DNA of 64,000 nt from Pagrus major (Eukaryota; Chordata; Actinopteri; Spariformes; Sparidae). The position numbers and the translations under genes were made by a program. Location of the stretch: contig NC_133216.1 of assembly GCF_040436345.1 (NCBI RefSeq), positions 16,299,610 to 16,363,609 on the forward strand, read 5' to 3'. Shown piece by piece: positions 42,789 to 55,724 of the stretch (the first letter of the stretch is position 1; each line of letters begins with the position of its first letter). The notes under the pieces were generated by a model. It was not told where the DNA came from. It searched no databases and was given only the letters and a program-made list of their open reading frames with translations.

Positions 42789-45700
42789 GTCTCTGTCTGT
42801 CTGTCTCTCTCTCTGTCATACACTCACTTAATGCTACCTTTCTTTAAAATCAATATCACAACATAAACAATGGTACATGGATACACTGCTAAGGTCACAC
42901 GTTGAGAGTGACACAAGTGTTTTGATATTAGAGTGTAATACAGAAGGGTGTTTAAAGGAGTATCACTGTGTGGGTGTAGACTACTTCTTTCTCAGTTGCA
43001 GGGAGTGGAAAGCGATGACGTCATGCTGGCTGTGTGTTTGTGTGTGCACCCACATTGTGTGACTCAGGTATATAGATTAGATAACAAGCACAATGTCTGT
43101 GTGTGTGCTCTCTCCCATTGGCAGGCTGCGGGCATGAATCAGGCTGCTCAAGAGACTGTATCATTACACCATTGAGATAGACTCAGAGCGGTTTTAAGGA
43201 GGTGGCATGAATGGCTGGCTGGCTGAAAAGAAAATATTACTAGTTCCATAGGGTGCTCAGCAGACCAGTGGCATGAATCAGCACAAAACCCAGCTGAAGG
43301 ATGCCGTCACTACAGAATTACACTCCAGCTCTATCTCCATTTTCCGGTGTAATCTAACATCTGATGATGTTTTGCAGCGTGCAAGGTTATCTTGGAATTG
43401 AACACACCTCAGCTCAGTCAGATTTGTGCAGCCTGCAGGCAACTCCCAAAACAGTCCTCTCCCAGTTTCAGACGGGCCCCACCTCTCCCAGTCCCAACAA
43501 CACCTGTGCTATGAGCTGTGTCGCTCTGCTTCTAGTAGGAAACTCCAGATTACTGCAACAACTCCATACATTACAAGTCTGACACTACTTTAGTATAGTA
43601 TAACTTGGTTACGTCGGTTGTGTCCAGACAACTTTTATCCTCGTGATTAGTTTGAGGTTCTTGTTTTTGTCTTGGCTCTTTTATATATTGAATAGTAGTT
43701 GCACATAATTCAACTCAGGTTTGAACTTTAGTCATTGGTCTATATTTGCTTTTACTGATTGGAAGAGGAACTGAGAATAACTTCAAGTGCTTCCCCTGAA
43801 TCTTCCATGAGTTGGTCTAGTTCCTTATTGTTCGCTGTTTTCCTTCCTCTTCAGTTTGGGGAGATCCTTTCACAGAAATGGCTGTGTGTCAGAGAGAGTC
43901 CCGCTCCCTCAGGGCTGTTTGTCCCTCCCTCCTTCGCTACTTTTTCTCGCTCTCTCTCTCTCTCCATGGTCTGGTCTGGTCCCGGGCCTCTCTCCCTGCC
44001 ACTGTTGCTGCAGTTGGCCCCGCTCTGCCACAGTTTTCCATCAAAACACCAAACCTCAATGGAGCATTCAAGCCCAGGCCCGCTCCAGTACTGCCCCTCC
44101 CTCCTATCCCACCCTTTTCTGACTCTGCCTTCTTTCGCCCTTTTCTCACTCGCTGCAAGTTTAATGGCCCCGTCCAGGAAGAGGTCCCAGCTCAGACTTT
44201 TATAGCTGGATCTGAAGAATTGAATGAGCTGAGGAAAATTGATTCCTAAACGCTGTCTGTAGGTTTTCAGAACATAGTTTCCACTAGATCAACATATCAT
44301 CTCTTGTCTAAAAAAGTGTAAACTTAAATTCACACAAGTAGACCAGCAGCAAGTGTTTGTAATACTCGATGTCCAAGTTTGTTTGTTTTCTTATGCATTA
44401 CCAAGAAAACATTTTTAAAGTGCTGCCTGCAGCAGAGCAAAGCTTCTACAGGCTGCGTATTGATCTAGCTTGACTTAGTTATTTAAGCCTATGAATACTG
44501 TTTTACGGTTCACGTTCATGATTTAATCACATGCTTTTCAGGGGTTACATCCTGATAATCACTTTTTATTAAGCCCAAGCTGACCTGTTAAAACTGCTAG
44601 TTTGCAGATTAACAGTCCAAATCTTTAGAGTATACTGTCAAAGAAGACTGAGTAGCACTCTCTCCCATTTGAGAATGTAGGATTTTTTTTTCTTCAGCGA
44701 TTAATAGATAAACAAAATTGCTTTTGAAAATTAATTTTCTGTCTGTCGCCTACCAATGAATTGACCCACCGTTTTCTCAATTATTTAGTTAAGTTGTTTA
44801 TTGTTCTGTATACGGTAATAGAGTGTTAGTATGTAAGTATTAGCATCAGGGCATAGAACAATAAACTAGTGTTGTCTACTGGACAGGGAATTCACTGCCA
44901 ATGTGGAGACATTGTGATAGTTCACTAGAGATACACTGTGAAGTTATGTGAGCCATGACTGAGTGTCAGTGATAACTCAAGGAAACATTGCCCTGGTTGA
45001 CCAGTCAGCTTTGCAGTGACTGGATTCTGTTTCCATCCAGATACACGGCCACTGTAGCAAACTTCTCCTCTACTGTCACAAGTATACTGTTTTGTTTCCC
45101 ATGGAAACTACAACGGAGTACGTACAGTACAGTTGACTGCTGTGGTGGAACGTATGACTTAACAACCTCAGCTATTAGCCTGAGCTAAGGTAAAATCCTC
45201 CCAATGAACAGTTATGAAAGTTATTCAGCCACCCTCATAGCTATGACACCAAACCTATTTTGGACAGCAATGCGTGCGGTCATAAACATGCATTGCTCAA
45301 GTAATTGAAGATTAAATGTATCGGAATGACAACTGATACATCAGGGTGAAGCCAACAGTGCTTTTGCTTGCTGCTATTATATGTTTACTGGGCTATAACA
45401 AAAAAGTTAATATCAAAATATCATGATTTTAAGATAAATTCTGATTAATCTAAAGAAATGTGTGTCTAACTTCCAGTCTCTGTGGTTGCCAGGAAATTCA
45501 AAAGGGCAGGACAGTGCATAGCAGTGTAAACAGAGAAATGCAACATGATAATTTTACTGTAAGGCATGAGTTAACATGTCGACTTTGACAAGACGAGTAA
45601 ACTGTAAATGTGTATCTATGAACCCTTTCTGTATCTGAAGAGAAAGTGAAACCAAATGTGAATTCATGAGGCTTGTAAGGCTTTCCGTTTATTTGTGTTG

Positions 45701-48700
45701 CCACTACATAAATCAGGCGTGATGACTTGAGTTGTCATTAGCTGCTTGTTACATACAGGCGAAGAGTTGCTGCAGAGTGCTGTAGTAGACACTGAGTTTG
45801 TGGTGATACTGCCTTGAAATACAGTATGGTATTTGTGAATTTCTCATTTTCAACCAAAGAACACTTTTACTTCCTCACTGAAAGTACCTGCCTTTTTCTG
45901 ATTTCCCTTTGCCATTTCAAAAAAGCTGTCATCATCTCTGTCTCAGAGAACTCTCACAGTAGCTCTGAGGAGGAGGTAAAAAGCACAGAGTTTGTCCTTG
46001 GAGACTTATTGTTAAATAACTACTGTAAGTAGGCTAATATTGTGTGCGTGTTAGTTATGAGGACCCTATTCTCTACTGTGTACAGTAGAGCCCAACCAAC
46101 ACTCGAGTTTGTGGGCTGATACGGATAGTAGGGAGTAAAAACATTTTCTGTCAGTATATTGGCCAATATACACTTATTCTTTGCAGTGATCCCTCAGATG
46201 TTGTTATCAAACACTTACGACAAAGATAAATGCAACCGATGTATTGGTCAGGCTTTTGTCTATAGGCACAAACAGGGATACATGATAAATGAGTTTAACT
46301 AAATTCATTTTGCATTGCTGCAAAGATGGATTATATAAGGTGGCAGCACTTGTCAACTTCCTGGATACTCGTGTTTGTCCATTACTTTTGTTTTGCTTGA
46401 TTGGTTCCCACCATCTTTGTCAATCCTTTTTGTCTATGCAGTTTTTAACACAATGTTGCCCTACACAAACAATTGTATACTCTGAAGTACAGTTTCTTTT
46501 GTCCTGATGACGTTTCTTCATCTTTTTCAGACATGTTTGACTCTCACTATCAGTAAAGCTTTGTTGTGTAGCTGTGATGCCTGTTTTTTTTATTTTTCCC
46601 CCACACTCAGTTTAGCTGGTTTAGTGTGGAAATCAGTGTGACAGCAGCACTCTCATCTACCAAGGCGGAAAGTTGTTCTTAGTTAGAAGCTATATTTTTT
46701 ATTTTTTATATTTATTTTAGCCCACCTTTGTCTTTATATTATTAGTGGAGAAGTGGTTGTCAACAAGGGCATCCAGACCTTTTAAAAGCGGTTAAGAGTG
46801 ATCCAGATCTGGTTGCCAGGGGAAACAAGGGAACTTTTACTGTCAAGCCCTGGAGTGGTGTGTTTGTGTGTTTTCAACAACTTCTACCAGAGGCCTGGCA
46901 GTTTCAGGCTTCTCTGCAGCAGGATATTTTTGGTTTGTCATTTAGAAACGCTACCTAGTATGTGAAGAAATGTTACAGTAAATGTATTATTATGGTTTTG
47001 ATATCCTTGAAATACACCCAACAGAAAGTCCTATCACGTCACAATGCAAAATTTTTCTGTTGCTCTTTTTGGCTAAACTGACATAAATGTTCAGGCTTTT
47101 CACTTAAGTACATCCTTCAGTATCATTAATGTTGTTTCTTAACATGCTTTTTCTTTCCTAATATGTGCTCTTGTTTCCGTTCACTGCTGCTATCTTTCTT
47201 CATAACCTCTCTTTAGGCCTGACATGTGTCTTAGGCAGGTCATTTCATGGTCCCATGGTTATTTGGGATATATACCGCATGATATAATTGGAATCAAAAT
47301 GCCTTCTCAGTTCTCTTTGAACTGTTCTGCTCTCTTTTAACAGTGACAAAACACTACTACATTATTTTTGAGAGCATGATTCATAAGTAGGGTTCAGCAT
47401 AGACATTATAGACAGCCTGATGCATCATCCACGTCTTAGAACTCAATTTGCCTGTCATGTTTTCAGTTGTTCCTGTACGATCAACCAAGAACAACATCGG
47501 CCTACTCAGTTTTGCCATCCCCGGGCTTGTGCGTACACATGTCCCAGTTCAGTGTGTGTGTTTATGTGCTGACTTTTCCATCTCTCCAAGTCAGAGGTTT
47601 CTTAGGGAGTGGGCTCCTTAAAGCTAGTCTTTTTTTTCTGCTGTAGGCTCTGGAACTTATTACAGTCTGAGGCACTTTCATAAACGGGCCATTCAGCTGC
47701 CCCTGCATGGCTCTGAATGGGACACACTGTCGCCAGGAGAAAGAGAGTTAATGTGGGCTAGTTAGCCGTGAGACCTCCCTATTACGGAAGATCGGTGTTC
47801 TAAAATGTGGAGTTAATTCTTACTAGTGTTTTGTAGTATAACACTAACTGTGTTTCGATTTTAAAGAAGAGCAGTTCAGAGTTACATCCCATTCCTTATT
47901 GCCTTTGTCTATTTTACATTTTCAAGCATTTTGTAGACTTATTCAGAAAGTTTTATGGCGTCAAACCTTACTTGAAATGAACCGTTGTCCCGACTAGCAA
48001 ATAAGATGTGGGCTTTACAATAAAGTATGAAAAGGTATTTGTTTTGTAGGGTTTCCTGGCTGAGACATCAACCTTTTCCATGCTTTCTACTTCATCACAA
48101 TAAAAAAATAATAAAACTGAATCTAAATTTAGGCTTTATGGTATCTATGCAGCTATATAACTTTTAGCCCAGTTGAAGTGGTTTTTCATACTACATGAAG
48201 AAGAATGGCAAAACATGGCTCACTCTGTCTGTAGCTGAGGGGCCACAGAGATAGTTGGCACTAACTTTATGAGTGCTCAGTAGATTTTCCTTTCAGTGGA
48301 AAGTGCATTACTGATAAAATATATGATTAATATTGCATTGGAATAGATTTCCATAAGGTCCCTCAGTTAGTTACGGTTAACCTAGAACATAGAGGGGCTT
48401 ATTACAGATTTTAACGTGTGGCATAAGTCCGATTTATTGTTCATGGATTACTGGAGTCAAAATTGTTTCTTAAGTAAGAATTGCCCGGTCCAGCAGGGTC
48501 AGGTTTTGTGACATGCTCACTCCTACTGATGCTTATTTGCACTCTCTTTTCAGTCCACTGCACTTCTACGTTAGGTCTTAAATGTAGAATTTAAGTTAAG
48601 AACTTTCTGTGTATAAAAAATTCACTCTGAGCTAACTTGGACTCCATAAGGCTCTAGCCTTAAAGATGAGATCAAACACGTACTGCGAGAATTAAATCTA

Positions 48701-51700
48701 CAGTGCAGTATCTGCCGTCTGCCAAACAGCAAGTCAATACACAAATCTTTAACACTTCCTGGAAAACATCACCTTTTTCTAACCCTTTCTTTCTGCTGAC
48801 GGTAGCCCAAAGTTATTTCATCACTACATCTCTCTGCGGCAGTAATCAGTCTTGGGGCATGCTGCCTCGAAGGAAACAGGCCATGGATGTGATTCGGATA
48901 TGATTATTACAGTCAAGTCCTGATGTCTGTCAGGAACTAAATCACGGCGCACAACTACACACACACACACTCACACAAATGTGCACACAGCTGAGATCTG
49001 AGAGGCGGAGGACATTTGACCTGGAAAAGGCTTTAATCTGCAGCTGAAGAACTCTGATGCTTGATCAGGATTATAATGTTTACCAGTATATGGGCCTCAG
49101 GAGAAGCTGTCAGCTTGGCATCTTGTTTTTCATAAACAGCTCTGCTTTTCTTGACTTTATTATAGTAATAGTTTGTCAGGTCACTTCTGTCAGATATTGA
49201 TAGTTGTTCTGTTTTATTTTGCAGGTTTCCCAAGAAAGCAAACAGGTAAGAATCTCTATTTTCTTATATTCTGCTTATGTGTAGGTAATCCTGTGGCCAC
49301 ACACACATACACTCCAGTGCTCCAGATGAGGCAGGTTTTACTCAGACTGGTGTGCTGCAACACAGAAGTCTTCAGAGTTTGGACCAAACATACCCTCTCC
49401 ACTCCCCCATCTCACTCATGTACACACACACATACACACACAGTGTTAGGGACAAAGGGGTCCCTCTTCTGAGGGCGGCCCATCACTGCCTTTCACTGTG
49501 AACAGAACAGTGGCCTTTCACAGTTGGGGCCGGTATATGCAGAGGCAGCCATACATAGCCTCCCGAGGTTCAAGCCGGAGTCTGGCCTCGTAGCACCTCC
49601 TCTGAGGAGCGTCCTTTCTCTGGCCTTGCTCCCTGGGTGCTCAGCAGAGCGGCTCCACATCCTCTCTGGCTGTCACATTATACAGTAGACACACTCAGCA
49701 TGATTCATACACTAGGAGGTCCTCTAGCCACATTATTCTCAATGCTGAAGTGAACAATTGTTGGGTCTGTGTGTTGGTGTAATTCCTCCTGAACCTTCAC
49801 TTGCCTGCAGCTTGTGCATATGCAGGCAGGCAGAACAGAGTGATGCAGTGATACTGCCTTTGAAAAAAAAATCCTTCTCATAAAGACGACAGGTTTATGT
49901 AGGGCTGCAGTTAACGATGATTTCCATAATCGATGAAACTGCTAGTTATTTTTATGGTTAATCATTAAGTCTATAAAATGTAAAAAAACAAAAAACAAAA
50001 CACGAAGCTGAAGATTCTCATCCCATTTGGGATTGCTTCTTTTATTCGACCAACTGTCCAAAACTACCCCAAACGTTAGTTTTATATGACAGCATATCCT
50101 GGACACAGGATTGTTTGTGGTGGGTTTACCTGTTTCTCATGGGTGCTTCTCTTCCTCTAGAACCAGCAGCATTCTCAGTAAAGACCACCCCCCGGACAAG
50201 AAACCCAAAAGTGACAAAACCTCACTTCCCTCCAATGAGTTTGACCCTACAGGTAACTTCCCATTTTTCCTCTTCAGCCTTTTACTCCTGTTCTGTTCTT
50301 CTTATTCACTCTTTTTCTTTTATTCTCTGTCACATACTCTTTCCTCTTTTCCATCCTGTCCCTGTATCTCTGTATGCATCACTTTATCTGACGGCCTCAT
50401 ACATTTTCTGTCTCTCTCACCCATTCTCTTTGTCTTTCTCTCCCTTTTTCTCTCTCTAACACACACACAAACAGTCTCATAAAACAATTGTGCTGATGAT
50501 GGTTTGCTCAATGCACAAGGCATGCTGGGATGGTGAAAGGTGGTGTGTGTATCTTGCTCATGTTTTGTTCTCTCTTTGGCAACTTTACATTCATATTACT
50601 TGTGTGGTCTGACCTAAGACAATTGTGGAGCCTAACAACTTGTTTTGAACAGGAGTTGGAATTGTCTTTCTTTTTGAGTTATTCAACTAAAAGACAGCAT
50701 AATGTGTCTTTATCGGCTAAGTCCCCATTACACTGCATTATAACAACTGGCAGAAGCTTATGTTGTGTTACGTGCTACAGATTTTAAGCCGATAAGCCCA
50801 GAAAGGTTTGATTATAGCACCTTAAAATCTGCAGCTGCATGTTTAACGTCCACACGGTTCCTGTAGTTTTGCATAAATCAGCGCACTGTGGGTTTTGTAT
50901 GCTCAAAGTGGTTGGGTGGTCTCGATGCATACTTGAAGGGCACAAAAGCCACTAAGCCTGTTATGCACTCCAGTTTCCAGTTTATTGCAGTGTGAGATTG
51001 TTAGGGTTCAAAAACAGACTGGTTTGATATGGTGACACTCCCTGCGGTGTTTGTCAGCAATCAGGGCAGTGTGATTTGAGATATGACTGAAGCCTCTGTA
51101 TTCAAAACAAAATAGAAAATCCTCTGCACCGCATGGTGGCTTATCTCTGTATGATGCAACAGAACATAGACACGGTATGTTCTCTCACTGGTTACACAAG
51201 ACATGCATACTGTTGCGTGTTTGTGTAGCACCAGGCTAAAATCTTTCTCCATGTATTTCTCTGATGGTTTGGTCCATGTTTTGAATGAGGCAGTGATTGA
51301 AGTAGTCACAGAGAAGCAATGACGTCCTTAGATTATTATTTCTAGAAATGATTCAGATTTGAATTTATGTCCTGAACTTTTGCATGCCTGCATGTTGTTA
51401 GTCTGCTTGTTTTTCGTTTATTTTTTTGTTTTTAGTTTTCTGCAAGTTGCATGAACTCTTTAACAATCTTTTCTCAGATTTCTTCCTACTTGCACCTTTT
51501 CTGTCATGATTTCAAAGTGGTTTGGGTTTATTAGGGATGGGCAGGAGGAGTCAGATACTCACTGGCTCATGAGAGTCACATGTTTTCATAATAATAATAT
51601 GTGCAGTTATTAGGTTATTAATGATCTCTGAAGGCTAAAATTATATTGGACATTAAAAAGGGTGATTATTTGTATTTGTTGGAACACAACTAGTTCCTCC

Positions 51701-54700
51701 TGTGTTGCTGGCAATGTCAACTCCTTTGCCACAACTTGTATAACCACCTTCTGGTGTTGATGGACAGGCTTGAAAATGCATTAAATTTAAACTGCAATTT
51801 AACCAGCTGTCTTTTCATTGTGCTATAATGATTGCAATTTCAGTTTACTATTATGAAGGTTCTGTTCTAGTTAGGAAAGCCCATTGAGGTTTTATCACAA
51901 TATTTCTGGATTGGAAACCCACATATTGTGTTTATTTTATGATAGTTCTGGTACAGATTTAAACCTCAACTGCACTTAAATCACTTAAGCTTGTGATTTT
52001 AATGCAGAACACAAAGTTTGGAAAAGTGGGGCCTCTGTCATTGAAGGCACCATGGCTTGGTAGAGTGACCCCTATAGGTGTGGAGTACAAAGCTAGTTTA
52101 ACTTTAGTCACAGCGCTCCTGCCTATCCAAACCATTATGTTTTATTAAACTACCTATTTGTTCATTTAATTTTTCTTCTCCCATGATTGTTTCTCCCTCA
52201 TGATTTTCTCTTTCCTGTTTTGTGTTTCCTTTCCTTGTGTCGGTTCTTGTTTTGTTTGTTTGTGTGTGTGCGTACGTTTGTATGTATGTGTGTTTGCGTC
52301 TGTGCTGTCTGCGCTGTGGTCTGCGTGGTGGGGGCTGTGGGCAGAAGCTCTGGTGGTGCAGAAGAGTGGCAGCAGCAGTGTGCTAGCAGAGGGGAAGCCT
52401 GAGTCCTGTGGTAAGATGCTCCTGCTGGAATGGCTGGTGTGACAGCTGCATCTATACATGCTGCAGATCCTGGTGTGAAATTGCCACTAAATGTTTGTTT
52501 AAAGCAGAGTGATGAGAGTAGAGTTTTGTTTATTTTCAATCATGAAACTATTTGACTGCATGGTCAGAAGTCTGAGTTTTAAGCCCCTCTGAGAGTCAGC
52601 GCCAAGAGATCAACTCAACTGGTGTGTATCAACATAGGATTTACCTGACATGTGCTCCATGTTTACACTCCACTCCAACATGATTGGATGTGCTTTGACT
52701 TAAAGCTGCAACTAACGATTATTTCATTAGGGATTGATCTTCTAATTAGTTGGCCTATAGATCGTTTGAAAACAATTAATGAGCCCCATATGTGAAGACC
52801 AAGGTTTTCTTCACTTGAAAATACCAAAACTGATAATTATTTAATTCACTCTTATTTAAGACAATGAAAAGCAGAACATGGCTGTTACTCTGGAATGACT
52901 GAGAAGTCACTTAATCTCTACTTTGAGATGTCAGTGGTGGATGGGATTGTTGTTAAAATAATAATATCTTTTAGCTCAGCTGCAGAGTTTAAATCTGAGC
53001 AATACATAGTGCTCAATGTAGCCATCATAATTTAGATAATCATCTAGATAGGATGACAGAGGCTGAAGCCAGCGCTTCCCCTGATTATCCCATCCCATCA
53101 GCCCTTCTGTTTCCAATCAGCAAATCAACTTTTTGGTCTGTGTACTTGTTGATCAGTACAACTGGCTCAGGGATTACTTGACCAGGTTGTGAGATGTTTG
53201 GCTTTTAATACTTTAAAAATAAACCATACAAACTATTCAAACCACATATTTTCCATTGTCCATCTTTATGCTCAGTAAGAGTTTCTGCCAAAATACAGCT
53301 AAACACACCACTTCCATCTCAATCCATGGATGTTTTAGTAACTTTTTCCAGTAGTGAAAAATGATCAGTATTGGAATCTATTGCAGAAGACCTTAGCAGC
53401 TGTGCTCAGTACTACTTAAAAAATAGATTTTGGATTAACAGGATGCAGTTGCACAGTTTACTTGAAACCATAATCCCAAACTTGAGTCAGATTCTAATAT
53501 AAATGTGAATTTACACTTCATCTAAATGTGATTTAAAAATTAAGCTTAGACAGAAAATAATGTTTCAAGGACTTACTTTCGCTCAGAGTAAAGCCAAGTG
53601 CCCACTGAACAAAGAATTAAGTGACATTAAGATTTCACATGTTAACAGGATCATTATGGAGCCTTTTCAATGGGAGAATGTCATCATAACCCTGTTCAGC
53701 TGCTCTCATTACATTGTCTGGGACATTTTTTCAGAATTTCTGTTATTGGCTGAGAGAATTTGTCAAGTAATTTGAGAATTCCAATAAAATGACCTCTAGT
53801 GGGTGCCTGAACTCACATGCAGTGAATTATCAAAAGGCTGCCGTCAGAAATGTTTCTGCTGGTGTCTAGTTTCTGACTAGGACAGAGTTTATCAAGATAA
53901 TCTACTATCATATTCAACAAAGCATAGTTGTTATTCCTGTTTAAATCAGTTATCTCCTCTTTTTGTCTCGTCTTGCGCCAGTGTAGAACTAGAGACATTT
54001 ACTGACGTGAATCTTTTATCACTGAACAGCATCAGAAGCTCTGAGACTTTTGGATTTAAGAAAAGTAGACAGACCTTTTGGTGTCTTGGCTTCCTTGTTT
54101 TTGTGATTGTGGGGCTAAAGGTACACTGTCAGTATTAAAGGTCAGTTTGTTGTCTTGAGTACATTCCCTCGTGTTTCAACAAAGGGTGCTGATTGCGGAT
54201 CAGCTAAACCTCTGAATAATACATTAGCGTAGATGGATTAACCTGATCAGTGATCATGTCAGCACTCCCTCTCCTGATGGTCTATAAATACCAACCAAAG
54301 ATCTCTGATACACTGTGAAGCCTAGAACAAGATCAACATCTAGAGGCAAATTCACACTGGCTCTTTAACCCATATGGCCTCATCTGTTTCCTTGACACCC
54401 CTGCCCTCTCCCAATTTCCCTTCCCCCTGCTCCCTCAGCTCCACCTAACCCTCTCTCTCTCTACACCCCTCCCCCCTGCCTGGGGCTTTTGCCTCCCATA
54501 ACCTCTCTCCATGTATTAGCTCCTGTTCCTTCCACTCTCCAACCCCCACCCCACCACTGCCCTTATCGATTGACTCACCTCTCTGGTGGATGCTGCACTG
54601 ACCGAGAAATCTGGGACACAACAAGAAATCAGTTCAAGAGTCATCTCATTCATTCTGGTTTACTTACTGTATAAAATAAGCATTATAGAGATGTTTCAGG

Positions 54701-55682
54701 ATCTCCTGCAATTGCTGGAAAATCAACTTTTTTTCGAAGGTTAAGTTCACCCAGAAATGAAAATTCTGTCATTATCTCCTCACCGTTATGCCAATGCAAA
54801 GTTGATTGAAGTTTTGTAGTCCCCAAGACATTTCTGGAGCTTCACAGCAAAACAGCGCTGCAGCATTCTCCTAAACAACTGAAGTAGATTGTGACTTGTT
54901 TTAAAACGAAAAAAAAAGCTGAAAGACCAAAACATACAATGGCTCCGTACATCGTCCGGTGTAACCCGAGTATCCAGAAGCCCTGAGCTCCCAAATCGAT
55001 TCGAAAAGATAATATTTACACCCTTGACGCAGGCGCTAATGCTTTTAGCTCAGCAGCTACAGAGAAGATTTCGGCTTTAAAAAGCGTTGAAATATTGTCT
55101 TTCCAAATTGATTTGGGATCTTCGGACTTCTGCAGACTTGGGTTCCACCAGATGTATTTAGATATTATGTTTTGTTTTTCCAGTTGTTTTTTTTTTGCGT
55201 TTTTAAAGTCCCAATCTTCTTCAGCTGTTTAGGAGAATGCTGCAACAGTGTTGTGCTGTGAAGCTCCAAAAATGTTTTGTGGAATATGAAACTTCACCTG
55301 ACTTTCTATCAGCATGACAGTGGTGATTATTACCAAATTTAAATTTTTGGCTGAACATATTTTCTTTTTGAGCATTTTTGCATTCTTTGCATTGTTTTTC
55401 TTTTGTACTGTCCTGTCAGTTCAGTCATTGTCGACCAGACATTAGGTAAGCTCTTATCTCCTCTCTCCACACTAATGAAACGCTGCATAAAACAACCTGA
55501 CAAGTAACATTCCTCCTTCTGGCCTGTGCAACTATAATCAAAAATATCTGGGGTGCCAGATCTGTTACAGACATCACCTCACATCAGAAGTATTTACATT
55601 TTTAAGAGGATCCTTTGTACTTTTTTGTTGTCTAGTCACCAAAGGAGTTGTTTGCCAATGTTAAAATGTCTTAATTTAAATA

Positions 55683-55724
<42 letters not shown>

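Noticed and set aside
43759..44249. Three overlapping open frames of 88-148 codons in arhgef12 intron 1
   Set aside because: C/T-rich sequence poor in stops; several frames are open together, none matches a known protein, and no splice sites connect them to the gene.
50111..50482. Alternative 114- and 123-codon open frames across arhgef12 exon 3
   Set aside because: Only 50161-50252 carries family similarity and splice sites; the rest is C/T-rich intron.
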